DNA of 64,000 nucleotides from Powellomyces hirtus (GCA_025526995.1 JAHLKG010000002.1:620001-684000), one strand, 5' to 3'; counted from the first letter of the stretch, positions 21,762 to 34,149 are shown. A program made the numbers and translations. Notes: generated from the letters alone by a model not told the origin.

Positions 21762-24334
21762 ATGAATGGGGGAAGCAGGCTTCCTTCTTCCGGACAGTCT
21801 CAGGGCTATGGAATGTCACGCATGTCTTCCATTGGCATAGGAAGTGCCAGGCAATCGCTCGGACCTCCGAGAATGTCCCTTGCGCCGAGGGGTGGACCAG
21901 GCGGCGGTATTGGGGGAATGGCAGGGCTGGCGGACGGAATGAACGGGATGTCGCTGGGGCAAGGCAGAAACTCAGATGTCAGAATGTCGGGTATAGGAAG
22001 AAGTATGGGAAATATGTCAAGGTAGGACCCGCTCCCCATGACGAGAAAACTCGGAAAGACTGCTCACGTTCACATGTAGGAGGAGCAGCCAATACGCGGG
22101 TCGGCCTTCCACCATTGGAGCTGCGGGGATGTCCGCCAAGTTGACCAAGGATCCCCGTCCCATCCGGGAAAAGTCATGGCAAGGCAACGCCATAAGAGGC
22201 CTGATCGGATTTCTGGTCGAACGCGGATACAATCAACCTTTAAGCGTAAAAGCTCTCCAAGCTCCGTCCGCCACCGCTTTCGAAAGCATTTTCAAATTCC
22301 TCTACGGCCAGTTGGATCCGGACTTCGTCTTCCAAAAGAAGTTTGAAGAAGAGGTTCCCGGAATACTAAAGGGTCTTCGGTGAGATACAATGCAGTGTTA
22401 TACAGTGTACCATACAGATTATACAACAGTGTTTCGAGACTGAGACCCGGCGTATTTCAGGTATCCGTATGCCGACAGCATCAAACAGTCGCAGCTACAT
22501 TCTGTCGGCTCCATGCACACATGGCCAACTGTACTGGCTATGTTGACATGGATCACTGAACTGATACACGTAAGGCACCCCTGCTGTCGGGCGTCTGTCA
22601 TTTCATATGAATCACATTCTGATCTTTGCTCCTAGTGCTGTGAAGTGATGGACGACGAAAATGACATCGATGATGGCACGGGTCTCCAAGAGGATCTTCA
22701 TCCCGAGAAGATTTTTTTCAACTACGTTACCGAAGCATATTCAGTATTCCTCCAGGGAGATGACAACTATGATGCCATGGACAGGCAGTTAATGGACAGA
22801 TTTGGTATGTCTTGGAAGGGCGGCCACGCGAGTCCACATACTCTGATCAACTACATTTCTACTGCATAGATCGGAAGTTTGACAAAGACGTGCGGGCACT
22901 GGAAAAGCTAGAGGATGAGCGTTGTGCTCTAGAGAAAGAATGGACACATCTCACGGAAAGTGAGGTAGGTATTCATGTGTAAACGCTTGATCGGGCACCT
23001 GGTAGCTGATCCTGTAACACTAGTGTCCAGTGATAGTGCTGGAAAAAGAGGGGAAGATCTTGAAGGAGGACAAGGAAAAGTTCATACAATATATCCGTCA
23101 CGTCGAAAACAAAATACAAAAGCTGAAGGATGCGGTGCTGGCATTGAAAGAAGATCTTGAAATCAAAGGTAAGCCATTCAAGGACCTTGTGAATTCCTGT
23201 ACCAATACCAACCGCTCTCGGATTCATAGAAAAGGAAGCGGAACAGCTAGGCGAAGAGAAAGCTTCTTTACAGCGCACAGTTGACGCACAGGAGATATCG
23301 CCTGCAGATGTCGACAGGATGACGGCGGAGCGTGAGCAGCTCAATCAGACGCTGCAGGCGGTAGCGGCGAAAATGGACGTTGCAAATAAGCTCCTGTGGG
23401 AGAAAGAGATCTCACATCAGAAGAATATGGACGGGGTATGAGAGACAGCTTTGTCTGATACAGACATTCGGAATAAAGTTATCTCATCAGCGTTCTCTTC
23501 CAGTTGGAAAAAGTTATTCAGGAGTACAACGCGCTCGCCTACCAGCTTGGATTGCTGGGCGCTGACGCTGTTGATCCAGCTCTTTCTGTGGAGCTCGAGC
23601 TCCGGGTGCACGCCTCGCGACCCGACCAAATGGTCTCGATAGACTTGCGCTCCAAAGCGAAGGTGTGTTTTGAGGTCGCATGCGTCAAGCCCAAGGGACA
23701 CCAATCTCATCATGTCCTGCCTTATGTAGCCTGCTTTGATGGAATTACGCACTCGCTTCAACAATGTACATCACCGAGCGCAAAACGAACTGATTGCACT
23801 GCAGGAAAGCTTGGACAACTTGGCCTGGGCTCATGCACAGAAGAAGGAAGAACTGGTGGAAATGGAGGCGAAGGTCAAGCAATTGACGGATCGTTACAAG
23901 GAAGAGCAGGACGTAAGCTATAAAAATTGGAAGCAAACGTTGAATCGGCATGAAAGCTTACTATGTCTCGCAGCAAATCGGAATTGCCAACACCGCGAGT
24001 AATGAAGAGATTCAGCAATATGAGCGCAACATTCAACGCATCAAGATTGAGTCCAATGGTGCCTTGATACAATCCCAGCAACAGATGCAAAAAGCCGTGG
24101 TCGAGTAAGTGTCTGCAAATGTGTTCTACTTTAATGAAGCACAATAGCCCAACCGTCAACGACAGATATGACCAGCTGTCTCGGAAATGCACAGCGCATC
24201 GCGAACGACAACTGAACGACCTTGCCCAGTCGCTTGTGGACGTTTTCAATTTCCACCAGCATGTCCGCACCAAACTTGAAGAGCTGCATAAGGAAACAGA
24301 AAGCCACTACCAAGATGCTATCGAAAGCTGTTGA
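21762..24334 (+). CDS. NDC80: Kinetochore protein NDC80/HEC1
   Basis: Eleven exons (21762-22021, 22080-22379, 22461-22569, 22636-22804, 22870-22964, 23024-23168, 23230-23435, 23504-23662, 23730-23912, 23974-24104, 24166-24334) give 641 residues, the usual Ndc80 length. A basic, Gly/Met/Ser-rich N-terminal tail of about 100 residues is followed by the calponin-homology domain (DPRPIREKSWQ, FVFQKKFEEEVPGILKGLRYPY, HTWPTVLAMLTWI). A long coiled coil fills the rest. Ndc80 forms the microtubule-binding end of the outer kinetochore together with Nuf2, Spc24 and Spc25. The basic tail is the known target of Aurora B in this family; several Arg-x-Ser sites are visible, such as RMSS and RMSG. Confidence 0.92.
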
Positions 24335-24561
24335 ATCACGTCACACGAAAGGTCATATGTAATTAGTTCCACTCCCCAGAGGCAACAATAATAGAAAACT
24401 ACAATCACCATATGCTATGTCGGCTATGTAGCTAACAGAAGCAGAGCATGGTTTTGATTTCATTTGAAAAGCTTTTCAAGTTGATACCGTCCAGAAAATG
24501 GAATGTGTGAGCGCGTTTTACACTGCTGGAGACAGTTTCACTCGAACACAGAAATGCCAGT

Positions 24562-25413
24562 ATGCCTCTCACTGTTTCGTCTTCCTTTGCGTCCGCTCCT
24601 TGTCAGCGTGCTCTGCTGTCGGCTCCCTGCATCCTTCCGCTACTATGCCACCTCACCATCAGAGGCATCTCCTCGCGTACACCGCTGAAGATTGAGAAAT
24701 CCGTGGGAAACGTCTCTCAAGAACTAGTAAATCCTCGACCGCAGATCCGATGGACCCCTGAGCACTTAGAAATCCTGAGAACCCTGCGCACAGAAAAGCT
24801 CAGCTGGCACGAGTGCACACAGAAGTTTCGCGAACAAACTGGGTACGACGTCTCTCAAGCGGCGGTGCAGAATTCTTACCATTACAACTTCTTGGCTTTT
24901 GCTGAAAATCGGAGGACAAATCTGCCCAAGAATTGGACCAGTTCAGAAATAGCCACCTTGAGGGGGTACAAGGCAGATGGGCTCTCGCGGCACGAAATAA
25001 GCAAACGGTTGAACCGATCGATGGCCAGCATCGCAACTCAACTGTCCAAGCTTGGAACTGCCCAAGACTTGCGCAAAGGCATTTTTGGCAAGACAGAGAT
25101 CGAAGTTTTAATGAGCGAGGCGCAAATTTACATCAATCAAGGAAAAAGACCGAATTGGACCGAAATTGGAAAGTTGATGAAAAGACATCCGCCCACTCTT
25201 CACCGTGCATGGGAAAATCGTATTGGTGCAGTAAAGACGGGTGCGTGGGCTGATGAGGAAGATAAGAAACTCCTCGGCCTTGTTGGCACTCATAAGGATC
25301 CTTCAGTACCCTGGCGGACCTTTGCGCTCGAAATGAATCGGTCAGTTCCAAGTGTTGGCAACCGATGGAAGTACCTTAAGCAACACGGCAGGGTCAAAGA
25401 CAGCGCTACATAA
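24562..25413 (+). CDS. Protein with several Myb/SANT-like repeats and a possible mitochondrial presequence
   Basis: A single exon of 283 residues. The first 45 residues are rich in Leu, Ser, Arg and Cys with no acidic residue (MPLTVSSSF...TIRGISSRTP), like a mitochondrial presequence. Then follow Trp-spaced helix-turn-helix repeats: RWTPEHLEILRTLRTEKLSW, NWTSSEIATLRGYKADGLSR, a third starting at TEIEVLMSEA with PNWTEIGKLM, and GAWADEEDKKLLGLVGTHKD ending GNRWKYLKQHG. The last fits a Myb/SANT DNA-binding repeat well. The role is unknown; nuclear or mitochondrial DNA binding are both possible. Confidence 0.65.
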   Translation: MPLTVSSSFASAPCQRALLSAPCILPLLCHLTIRGISSRTPLKIEKSVGNVSQELVNPRPQIRWTPEHLEILRTLRTEKLSWHECTQKFREQTGYDVSQAAVQNSYHYNFLAFAENRRTNLPKNWTSSEIATLRGYKADGLSRHEISKRLNRSMASIATQLSKLGTAQDLRKGIFGKTEIEVLMSEAQIYINQGKRPNWTEIGKLMKRHPPTLHRAWENRIGAVKTGAWADEEDKKLLGLVGTHKDPSVPWRTFALEMNRSVPSVGNRWKYLKQHGRVKDSAT

Positions 25414-25901
25414 ATCCAATATCACCACATCAGCAAAGTCTTGACGCTTTGCCTCATGCGATTGACCGTGCGGCGTTGTACTACACATAGCTGGGAGCCC
25501 AGAGAGGAAGTTCTCGGTATTGGCGTGGCATAACGATGAGGATTGTGTCTGGCGCAGAGATGACCAAACTTCACTCGATCTCAATAACAGAGGGTATTCT
25601 TTGGTTCACAGTATTGTTCCGCAGCTATGCATATGTCGTGCAGATTCGCAAACGTATGCATGAGATTGACAAGTTCTGTAGTTCTTAACACGTTAAATAA
25701 TGGTGAAACCCTACAAGCTCGCTCATTCAGAAGCATTCAGAAGCAGAACACGGAATTGATTTGAAAAGCCTATGATACATACAGTATCGGCTTTTATCAC
25801 TATTCCAGACGCCCTGACATGCTCAACGGCTGCCACTACGCCATTAGGAATGATGCTATGAAGATGATGGATGTGCTTTAAACAGTCGGATGTAAACGTC
25901 C
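25414..25901. other. Convergent 3' flank between the Myb gene and QDPR
   Basis: This is a spacer of about 490 bp between converging stop codons. Nothing beyond short chance open frames was seen. Confidence 0.45.
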
Positions 25902-27080
25902 TTATGCTCGATTGACCCATTCAGTGTTACCCTTTTCGGTCACAATTTCGTAGAGCGCACCATTGGTGACCACTTCCTTTCCGCTGGCCCAGTCCGCCAG
26001 TTTCCTTGAAATGGGAATTTGAGATTAGAGGTCTTTGGATAAGCCTCGTCCAGTGCACGTACTCTGCGACAGTTTCCAAGGGAGTCCAAGTTGAATGATC
26101 GGCATCAGGCATGAATTTGCGGTTCATGGGTGTGTCCAGCGTTATGCTAATATGGAAGGGGTAAGGTACAGAAGAGTGCTTAAGGCCAAAGAGCTGCAGA
26201 ACTCACGGCATGATTCTATAACCAACGGATAAAGAAAGAATATGTGAGAATAACATACGTCCACGTTGGAATATTCACGGACTTACGCGACAGCGCGAGT
26301 GTTGGAAGGCAACCCGCTGCCAGGTGCGGCAGCAGATTGGATGAGCTGATGAACCGCGGCTTTGGTAGCGCCATAAGCAACCTATAGCAGGGGATCACCG
26401 ATAAGACTTGCTGTGACCGGGTGTAGGTCGCGGGATGACCAACCATTCCTGCATTTCTATGTCAGTCTCAGTCAAGTGAATCCATGGTATGGAGGGCAGG
26501 GTTCCTTACCGGGGGTACCCTCCAGAGCTGCTGCTGCACCAACAACTGCCAATAATCCACCTCTTTTCGAAAGGCACCGTTTGCATCAGTAAAAGGCAAG
26601 ACTTCATTGGCTTTTCTCTCACATCCTGACGCGAACGTACTCTCTCAGATGTTTTGCAGCCAATCGCGCAGAGATGACAGACGTGTTCATGCTCTGGGAC
26701 ATCATCAGAGTGACGTTCTTGTACAGAGCATCGTCCTTGAAATTGCCACCAGCCCATCCGCCTGCTACGTTCACGACCGCGCTAAGGTTTGACGAGCCTT
26801 CGCTCCCTTTCCAGGCGTCAAGCACGCGCGACTCGACATCGAGTCCTGACTTCTCCAGATCAGACGCCATACTCTGATCAAGGATCACATTGTGCGTAGC
26901 ATCGGCGTTAGGCGAAAAATCTACAGACGTCACCGTCTATAAGGAAAATATGAAGGGTTTGAAGATGCTACGGCTTGATAGCATGCATTGGTAGCGAACC
27001 CATTGAGATTTGCGGAAGCGGCCAACGACTGCGCGTCCGAGAGCGCCCGCTCCACCATAGACCAGTGCGTGCGCAGACAT
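25902..27080 (-). CDS. QDPR: Dihydropteridine reductase (quinonoid), with two microexons
   Basis: Eight exons (27080-27000, 26936-26641, 26562-26510, 26448-26444, 26381-26287, 26215-26207, 26146-26063, 26004-25902) give 241 residues. This is a short-chain dehydrogenase: N-terminal ALVYGGAGALGRAVV binds the dinucleotide, VVNVAGGWAGGN follows the central strand, and YGATKAAVHQL holds the catalytic Tyr-x3-Lys. The end, LDTPMNRKFMPDADHSTWTPLE, is diagnostic of QDPR, which regenerates tetrahydrobiopterin with NADH. Exons 4 and 6 are only 5 and 9 nt; both are needed to keep phase and to restore GMVAYGATK and AIMPITLD. No other splice choice found restores the family sequence. Confidence 0.88.
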
Positions 27081-27303
27081 TTCGTATTATATGTTGTGAG
27101 TTCGGTACCCTTCTTGTGTAGAGTATGGAACTTCAAGTAGCATGGTGTAGGTTTGTCTTTGAATTTTGACAGGCGCGGAGTGTGGCAGTGCGCAGCAAAA
27201 AGCGCGACGCTGTTAATGTATTTCTTTTTGTTTTGACAAGCAAGAAGAGCCCTCCCGTCTCCCCAACACCTTGACCTCCCTTCTTGTACTCAACACAAAC
27301 GAC
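27081..27303. promoter_or_regulatory. Shared divergent promoter region of QDPR and the gene at 27304
   Basis: Only 223 bp separate the two divergent start codons. No individual element was recognised. Confidence 0.45.
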
Positions 27304-27783
27304 ATGCCACCATCAGCAAAAGACTCAAAGCGACGGAAGACGTACAAGGGCACTGCCTCTGACAAAAACCCTCCCCGAGCTAAACCGTATTCTCGACCCA
27401 ACAAGAGCGCTGGAAGTCTACCAGGGAAACCCCGACCGGCCGCCGCAGGCAGAACCGCCTCCAAACTCGCAGCACTTGGACTCTCGTCCATAGGAGCACC
27501 AGTAACCGGAGCAGAAATCATTACACCTGCTCCTCGGGCACCAACCAAGTCTCAGCAAATAAGTCAGAAAATGAAGGACGAGGATTTGCTGGACAGCCTG
27601 GATGCGGAGTTGGGCACGGTAGTGGCGGCGCTGAACGAACGCTGTGCTGAAAAGTCGCAAGGAAAAGCAAATAAACTGAGGAAGAAGCAAGAAGCGAAGC
27701 TGAATGCTGAGCTGAAGCAACAAGAATATGAGAAGCTGGAAGAGGACTTTGACGCCACATTGGGACTGATGAAAACGCTGTAA
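27304..27783 (+). CDS. Small basic unknown protein with C-terminal coiled coil
   Basis: A single exon of 159 residues begins at ATG 27304. The N-terminal 80 residues are Lys/Arg/Pro-rich and probably disordered (SKRRKTYKGTASDKNPPRAK). Residues about 90-155 form a charged helix (DEDLLDSLDAELG...KANKLRKKQEAKLNAELKQQ). The composition suggests a nuclear or nucleolar protein, but no family was recognised. It diverges from QDPR across a 223-bp shared promoter. Confidence 0.6.
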   Translation: MPPSAKDSKRRKTYKGTASDKNPPRAKPYSRPNKSAGSLPGKPRPAAAGRTASKLAALGLSSIGAPVTGAEIITPAPRAPTKSQQISQKMKDEDLLDSLDAELGTVVAALNERCAEKSQGKANKLRKKQEAKLNAELKQQEYEKLEEDFDATLGLMKTL

Positions 27784-27928
27784 TCATAGTTTCCCGCATC
27801 CCTGATTAATATTGCTTAAATTCCCTTTGTACAAATAAATTTCCCCATCACGGCCGCTTAGCTCTAAACGCGGTCCACTTTATACATATGAACTTCCAAA
27901 AATTGTGAAGCTTCTGTTGCTTACAGGG

Positions 27929-30900
27929 TCAGACCGCCCACTCCCCGAGAATGTTGGTCAAGATACCCGCACCCTTGTGGCTCATGGCGAATTGTTTGGC
28001 CCTTGCCTGGATCGCACGCAAGTTGGCATCGGGCCGTTTCGGCGACACGACTCTTGGCGTTCTTCGAGCCGGCGATGGTCCCGGTTCATCAACAGGAACG
28101 CTATGCATGGTGTGTGCTCCGGCCGGCAGTTGAAGATCCTGCATCAAAAGTAAGCAAGTGCCAAGACAATCGTATCATATCGAACACAAATTTTCCTACC
28201 CAGTTCTTTTCATCCACTATCTGTAAGAACTCGCCGAACAAGGCTGTACCGCGCAATGTGGACTTCGATCCAAAAATTACAAGCTTCTTCTTTGCGCGAG
28301 TGAAGGCTACATTGATTCTACGCCAGTCACGCAGTAGATCTCCTACCTATAATCACATCTGGTAAGAACGCCACTCAATAGCAAGCAAGCAGAAGCCTTT
28401 ATTGCGCTTACATTTTGATTCGCGTTGGATCGGACCAAAGAGACCAATACGCAGTTCTTGTCACTTCCTTGAAACTTGTCGACTGTGTGAACTGCGACGA
28501 GCGGTCGCCGTTTCAGCGAGTGCCCTATGATTTTGAGTTGCGATCGGTACGGTGAAATTACTCCGATGTCGGTTTCATCGATACCACAGGCAAGGAAGGC
28601 TTCAACACACTAAGAATCAGATCAGATACATTTCGTGATGATGACGGAGAGATGTTGTACCAACATACCTGGTGAACCAATGTAGCCTCGGCATCGTTCT
28701 GTACTAGATCTCCAGGCCGTGAATCCGGGGCTGGGACTTCATCCGTATTCACAAAGATCACTCGTCGACTAACAAAATTGCTGTCAGAAGACGAATTCAT
28801 TATGTGTGCATTTGATTGTGCAAATTCACCTTGGTTCGAGTAGCTGGCGGATCCAACAACTAGAGAGCTTAGCACCTTGTTTGTATGCAAGGCAGAGAGA
28901 CATCCCTCGCGCGGCATGCATATGTTCCATGCCATCTTCTAGATGTGGCAGCTCGAGCATCGACTGTGCAACGGCCGACGTCCCACAGCGCAAACGGTGA
29001 TTGTAAATCAGCGAGTTTGACAAAAGCATAATATCCTCATTCATCCGGTACTGATGTTCGAGGTAAACCACAGCTTCTGGATGCGCTTCGCTCAGAATCT
29101 TGAAAAGAGAAGCAGTCAAACCCATTTCCTTCGCTTCCGGGTTGCGAACCAGCGGTGGCAATTGATAGTGATCTCCAACGAGAATGAATGTTTTTGCGAA
29201 ACGAAGAGGCCCGAGACACACAGGTAAAGTAAGCTGGGAAGCTTCATCGACAATGCAGTAGTCGAACTGGCGTTTGTTGAACACCACATGATTGATGCCC
29301 AAGCAGGTCGTCGCCACCACTGCTTTGGAAGAATAGAATTTTTCCAGGCCTGCGACAGTGGTAATGCCTGCGGCGCTAAGCGTGTACGAACCGATGGCCG
29401 GATGGATCTTTTGCACGTTGCCCAACCGCAAGAAATCAAATCCTTCTTCCCGCAATTTTAGCAGAACGTTGTCTACAGCGGTATGTGTGTACGATGTCAA
29501 GAGCACCGATTTGCCGCGTTTGACCAGCGACTGGATGATATACGCAATCGTCGTCGTTTTACCCGTCCCTGGCATCCCGAGAATGAGCCCATAGTCCTGT
29601 GCGGCCATGACCATCTCGACCGCTCGTTGTTGGTCAGTGTTTAGCGACGGATCCGGTTCCACTGGAGAGTCGACCTCATAATGGAAGGTCGGTGTTTCTA
29701 GATCAACAATGAGTCTTCTTCTCTTCTCATCTCCGTCCTCGGTGAATATAGATATAAGATTCGCCCGCACCAGGCCCATGCCATTTGTCAGTTCATCTTT
29801 GTCCAATCTATACACGGTCTTGTCAACTCCGTCAGGGTCCTGATCCGTGTCTCTATATTGACCCGATGTTCCCGGCGTATCCATAATGCCTACAAACCCC
29901 TGGTTGCTTTTCTCATCGAAGTTATCCACGCGTTTCGGGGACCCGCGAATGGTTCGTTCAACCACCACAGTGACAACATTCGGTTGGATTTCAGTGACAA
30001 AGCCCATTGACAAAGCAATGTGACCCGCTTCTGTTGATATTACGATAGGATCCCCGACGGTTATGTGGGAGTTTAGAAACGAATGCGCTGCGGCGGAGGA
30101 GCTGCCATCAGTGGCTCGAGCAAACCGATATTGCAGTGGTGCTGCACCCGAAGGTGCAAATGTTTGGGTAGCCTTTTGGGGAATGATCTGCAATCGACTG
30201 AAGCATCTTTGGAGAAAACGATGGGTTAGTTGACAAAAACCACTGTGTGCGATTGCCGGAGGCGAAACAAACCTGCGCATTTTCTCTCGCTCTGTTCCTA
30301 GGAGTGTCCATATCTCTTTGCGCAACCGATACAAGTCTCCCTCCTCCATAGTAATCAGCCGCTCCCATTTCTCGAAAAATTCCAAATGAGCTGACTTCAG
30401 GTGTCCAGTCTTTTTGTCAAACAAGGATCCCAGTGCACTGGTTTCGGGAGTGCCATTTTCTACCGCCTGTAAATCAACGGACATCATGAGAATGGGGGAG
30501 GTTTCCCAAGTGAGGACAACCCAGCTCTATGAACTTGTCTCCCAACCTTGTGATAAATGAGGCACCTGTCAAGCGCGTAGCAACGTTGACAGGCGTTCAA
30601 GTTCTGGATCATCGGCGGTAGCTTTGTTCGAACGTTCAGGTAACAAGCCATCGAATTACGTGCGATGATCAAACCACGAATCTCATCGCTTATGGAGGGA
30701 ACCTGGACCATGTCGCCAGCCCTCATGTAGTATAATATACCCATCGACACATCAACGTCTGAGAAGCAAGAGTGGATGAGCCCAGGAAACGCCTCATGGC
30801 TGGGACCTCGACGCTCACCATATCGGTCGGACATCATCAACGTGTAAAGCGTCGTCTGCGCGCGATGAGACACGAGAGTGCTGTTCTTTCCTGTTTTCAA

Positions 30901-33771
30901 TTCAAGAGGGGCGGCAAGTGTCTGAATCCTGCCAAACCCTTGTCGAACTTTCAGCTGCACTGTCGCGTCAATCATCCCTTTGAAACCATACATCGGTGAC
31001 CAGATATTTTCTTCGATATCTAACACTTTGCTGATGCAGACCGTTGTTTTTTGATTCGTCTGATTGCGATGATGCTGGACTACTGCCTCGGACTTGATAT
31101 CCGTCAAAGCGTGAGGACAACTGTACATGATGGTCTAGCGGATCAGTATGAACACACCTTTGGCATCTGACCCACAAAGCGTTCCGCCCATTGTTGCAGC
31201 ACAGGCACAAACTCCAGCATATGAGTCATAGCCATGGCCTCGGTTTCACCGATGGCATACAAGTCCTCGATACTGTCCACAACCAATGTCTCTATCTGTT
31301 TCTTGATGGTACTCGCAGAGAAATCGTCCTCTCGCAAAGAATTTTGCAATAAGCAGTGCAGCAGCTTTCCATAGACCAGCGGAGGGGTCATTTCCCCAAA
31401 GCTCCTGACCCTATCCTGCAAGATTGACTTTCGAAGGCATTGAAAGCTCTCGGAGAGGTGTGTTGCCGACACCAAACAATCTGGGTGCAGAATAATGAGA
31501 GTTTTCTTGTTGTCGGCTATGCAGCGATTGAGCACAGGGTCGAACTCTCCAATGACATGTATATAGTCACCTAAGAAGCCAAAGGATCAGTGTGGATACG
31601 GACGGCAAGAGATAGGGTCCAACGTGCCATACCGACGTTGACATCGGTTTGCCACCAGTCCTCTCGCAGATGCAGATATCTCTCATTGGCAGCTGCTTCA
31701 TCAAATAATCGCAAAACCTGTCGAAATTTTGTGGGTTAAGTACTTTGGACCGTCTGTTTCAAAAGCAAACGGTGTCTACAAACCTTCTCGGGACTTCGTC
31801 CTCCTGTCGCATAACCGTATTCACTCCACGACACCTCCAGGACTAGGAACCGCAAATAACGCTTCTTGGGAACCTCGTTGTCCTAATCAAACGATTACGG
31901 ATTGACACATAGCGACGAAAGCATACAACGCATTACCTGCTGAGATATTGCGGGCACAGGGATGGTTTCCTGAGGTATTGCAACGTACTCAGAATGAGCT
32001 TGTTCAGGTGCCTGCGAATCGCAACCCGCCAGAACAGCATTCAAAGCAGCGGAGTACAATAAGTCATCATCATCTCTGTGGAACTTGAATCGATCTTCAG
32101 GCAACTTTTTATTGACGACCCGCTCGTTGTCTTTATCAAGTTTGAGTGTCCTCTCGCCGATCATTGGGGCTTCGGGCGCAAAGGATGCCGGAGTAGCCAC
32201 CTTTTCTTTGTGGCTTCCCAGGTTCAGATGTGCTCCGCGTTTTTCGCTTGTTTTGTTCACTATTTCTGACGGCGATGCTGCCACGGCACGAGTTGTCACT
32301 CTCGTCCGTCGACCAGGAGTATTCATCCCAGCGTGATGATCATGGCTCGAACGCACTGATGTTGATGGTTGCAGATTCCATGACGGTGCGATATTTTCTT
32401 TGAAGTTATCAGAGTCCAACTCCAAATTAAGTGCGTGAAGTCCCTTCTTCCCCTTTGATGGCAGACGCTTTCCTTGACGGATCGGGGAGCTCGTGAACGA
32501 CGGGAGGGATACTGAGCGTTCTAAGCGTGGCTTGCTGGCACTCTCTGGTGTTTTCGGGACAGTATGGATACACTCTTGCAGGCTGTTTGAGTCGACAGTC
32601 TCCTTTTCAGGGTTTGAGTTGATGATGAGGTTTTGGTACCCCTTTCGCGAAGTGGGCTGCTCGGTAAGCCTCGTAACGCAATCCAGACCTCTCCAATGCG
32701 TCGTGCGCGGGCGTTTATGCTGTCTTGATCCACTGGGGTGTTTGGGTGGTGAAGTTGCGATGTTGGCGAAGCTGAATGAGCGTTTGTAAGGTGGTCTCTC
32801 GTCATTCATGCCTCTCCCTTGAAGCCTGCCGAGAGAGGCCTCAACAGAAGATTCGTCATTGCCTGGAAAGAAAGAGTCAAAATCATGTTCTAGACTATAG
32901 CAAACTTGAAGCTCACTCTGAGCCTTGAGGGCGATCACTTCCGCGGAGGGCCTGGATGCCGTCCTGGTGACTGTGGCCGCCTCCTCGCCCTTGTGCTTTG
33001 GAGACTCTTCGGTCAAGGGGATCACTGACTTCCCATTCCCGCTGTTTTGATGACCAGTATGTTTGGAAATCTCCGCATTCTCTCCATAACCTGAGTCTAC
33101 CGGTCTCAGACGCGATGCTCTAGTATTCACATCAGAAGTATCTTTTGCTTTTTCTTCAATGCAAACAAGATCAGTTTTAACAGACATTTGGACGCTAATA
33201 AGAGTTGACATATTACCAGTAGAGCTGCCGGGAGATGGTTCCATGGCTGTCTCTGCTCCACAACTGATCAGAATTTCAAACACAGGGACGACATCAGAGA
33301 CGGAACTCACCCGAACTTTGTCGCTTGGGATCCGCGTGCGCCTCTTCGGGCGTAGATTGGAAGTGAAGAACAGAAGTCAGAGTTTGCTTCTTTCGTGAGA
33401 CAGGCGTCTCGTTGGCCGAGTTCATCTCGCTGAAGGCTTTCCTTGCAACAGGTGGCTCGGCCGTCTGTCCGAGGACTTGACCCTTTTTCTTCAATTTAGG
33501 GACAGCATTCTCAGCGCTCTCATCGTTCGACACCAGGCTGAGTGCCGGTGACTCCCTTGATTTGGTAGGCGCTAAAAAGCGTCTAATCCCTTGAGAAGAA
33601 TCTGACTTCTGGGCTGGAGTCAAGGCGCGGCCGCGGACGCCCTATACGCAACTCGTAAGTGAGTTGAAACAAGCCTTAATATGGATAATCAGTAGGATTT
33701 ACCTTGCTGACCACCGGAGGGACCTTCGAGGGTTTCTGAACACTGTTTGCCTTCTTTGGTGTTGTAGTCAT
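27929..33771 (-). CDS. DNA2: DNA2 nuclease-helicase
   Basis: Thirteen exons (33771-33703, 33641-33311, 33252-31937, 31882-31784, 31717-31633, 31570-31176, 31134-30547, 30466-30273, 30206-28830, 28768-28669, 28609-28412, 28346-28200, 28138-27929) give about 1702 residues. A disordered N-terminus of about 570 residues precedes a RecB-type nuclease with [20 protein letters not shown] and the catalytic LELKTGK (near residue 845); cysteines in [11 protein letters not shown] suggest the family's Fe-S cluster. The C-terminal half is a superfamily 1 helicase with [36 protein letters not shown] and [10 protein letters not shown]. Dna2 processes Okazaki flaps and resects breaks. Two places are uncertain: the 41-nt intron 31135-31175 is very short, and the start of exon 3 was chosen by phase. 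Confidence 0.92.
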
Positions 33772-34149
33772 GTCTAGGAAGGTCTGAGCCAAGGACTGGT
33801 GCTCTGCAGGCGCCCGAGCCTCCGCCCGAATACAAATGGTTTCGTCGTCGACTTCAACTATGCTATTGCACAAACACAATGAAAAGAATCGATGGGTCAA
33901 CAAAGATGCTGCTGTGGTTTTGGTTTTCCGTGTCACAAAAAATAGTGTGAAGCGCTTCGGTGTCAAGAGGTGGGAGATAGAGGATTTCCGACGCGAGACG
34001 CGACCAACACGTCCTAGCATCCGGACAAAACGAGCGTTCAATAATCCATCCACTGAGCGCACCGCAGGAACCACTAACAGTGTCAACTCAACGTTCCGCA
34101 TATCACATATCAATCAAACATTTTGAGGCTCAAGAAATTAGCAAGGCCC
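33772..34149. promoter_or_regulatory. Divergent promoter region of DNA2 and the gene at 34150
   Basis: Divergent start codons lie 378 bp apart. A 96-codon plus-strand open frame (33836-34126) here overlaps no recognised domain and is treated as chance. No known element was identified. Confidence 0.4.

Noticed and set aside
33836..34126. 96-codon plus-strand frame between DNA2 and the next gene
   Set aside because: It has no family resemblance and lies in the DNA2 promoter; it is best explained as chance.
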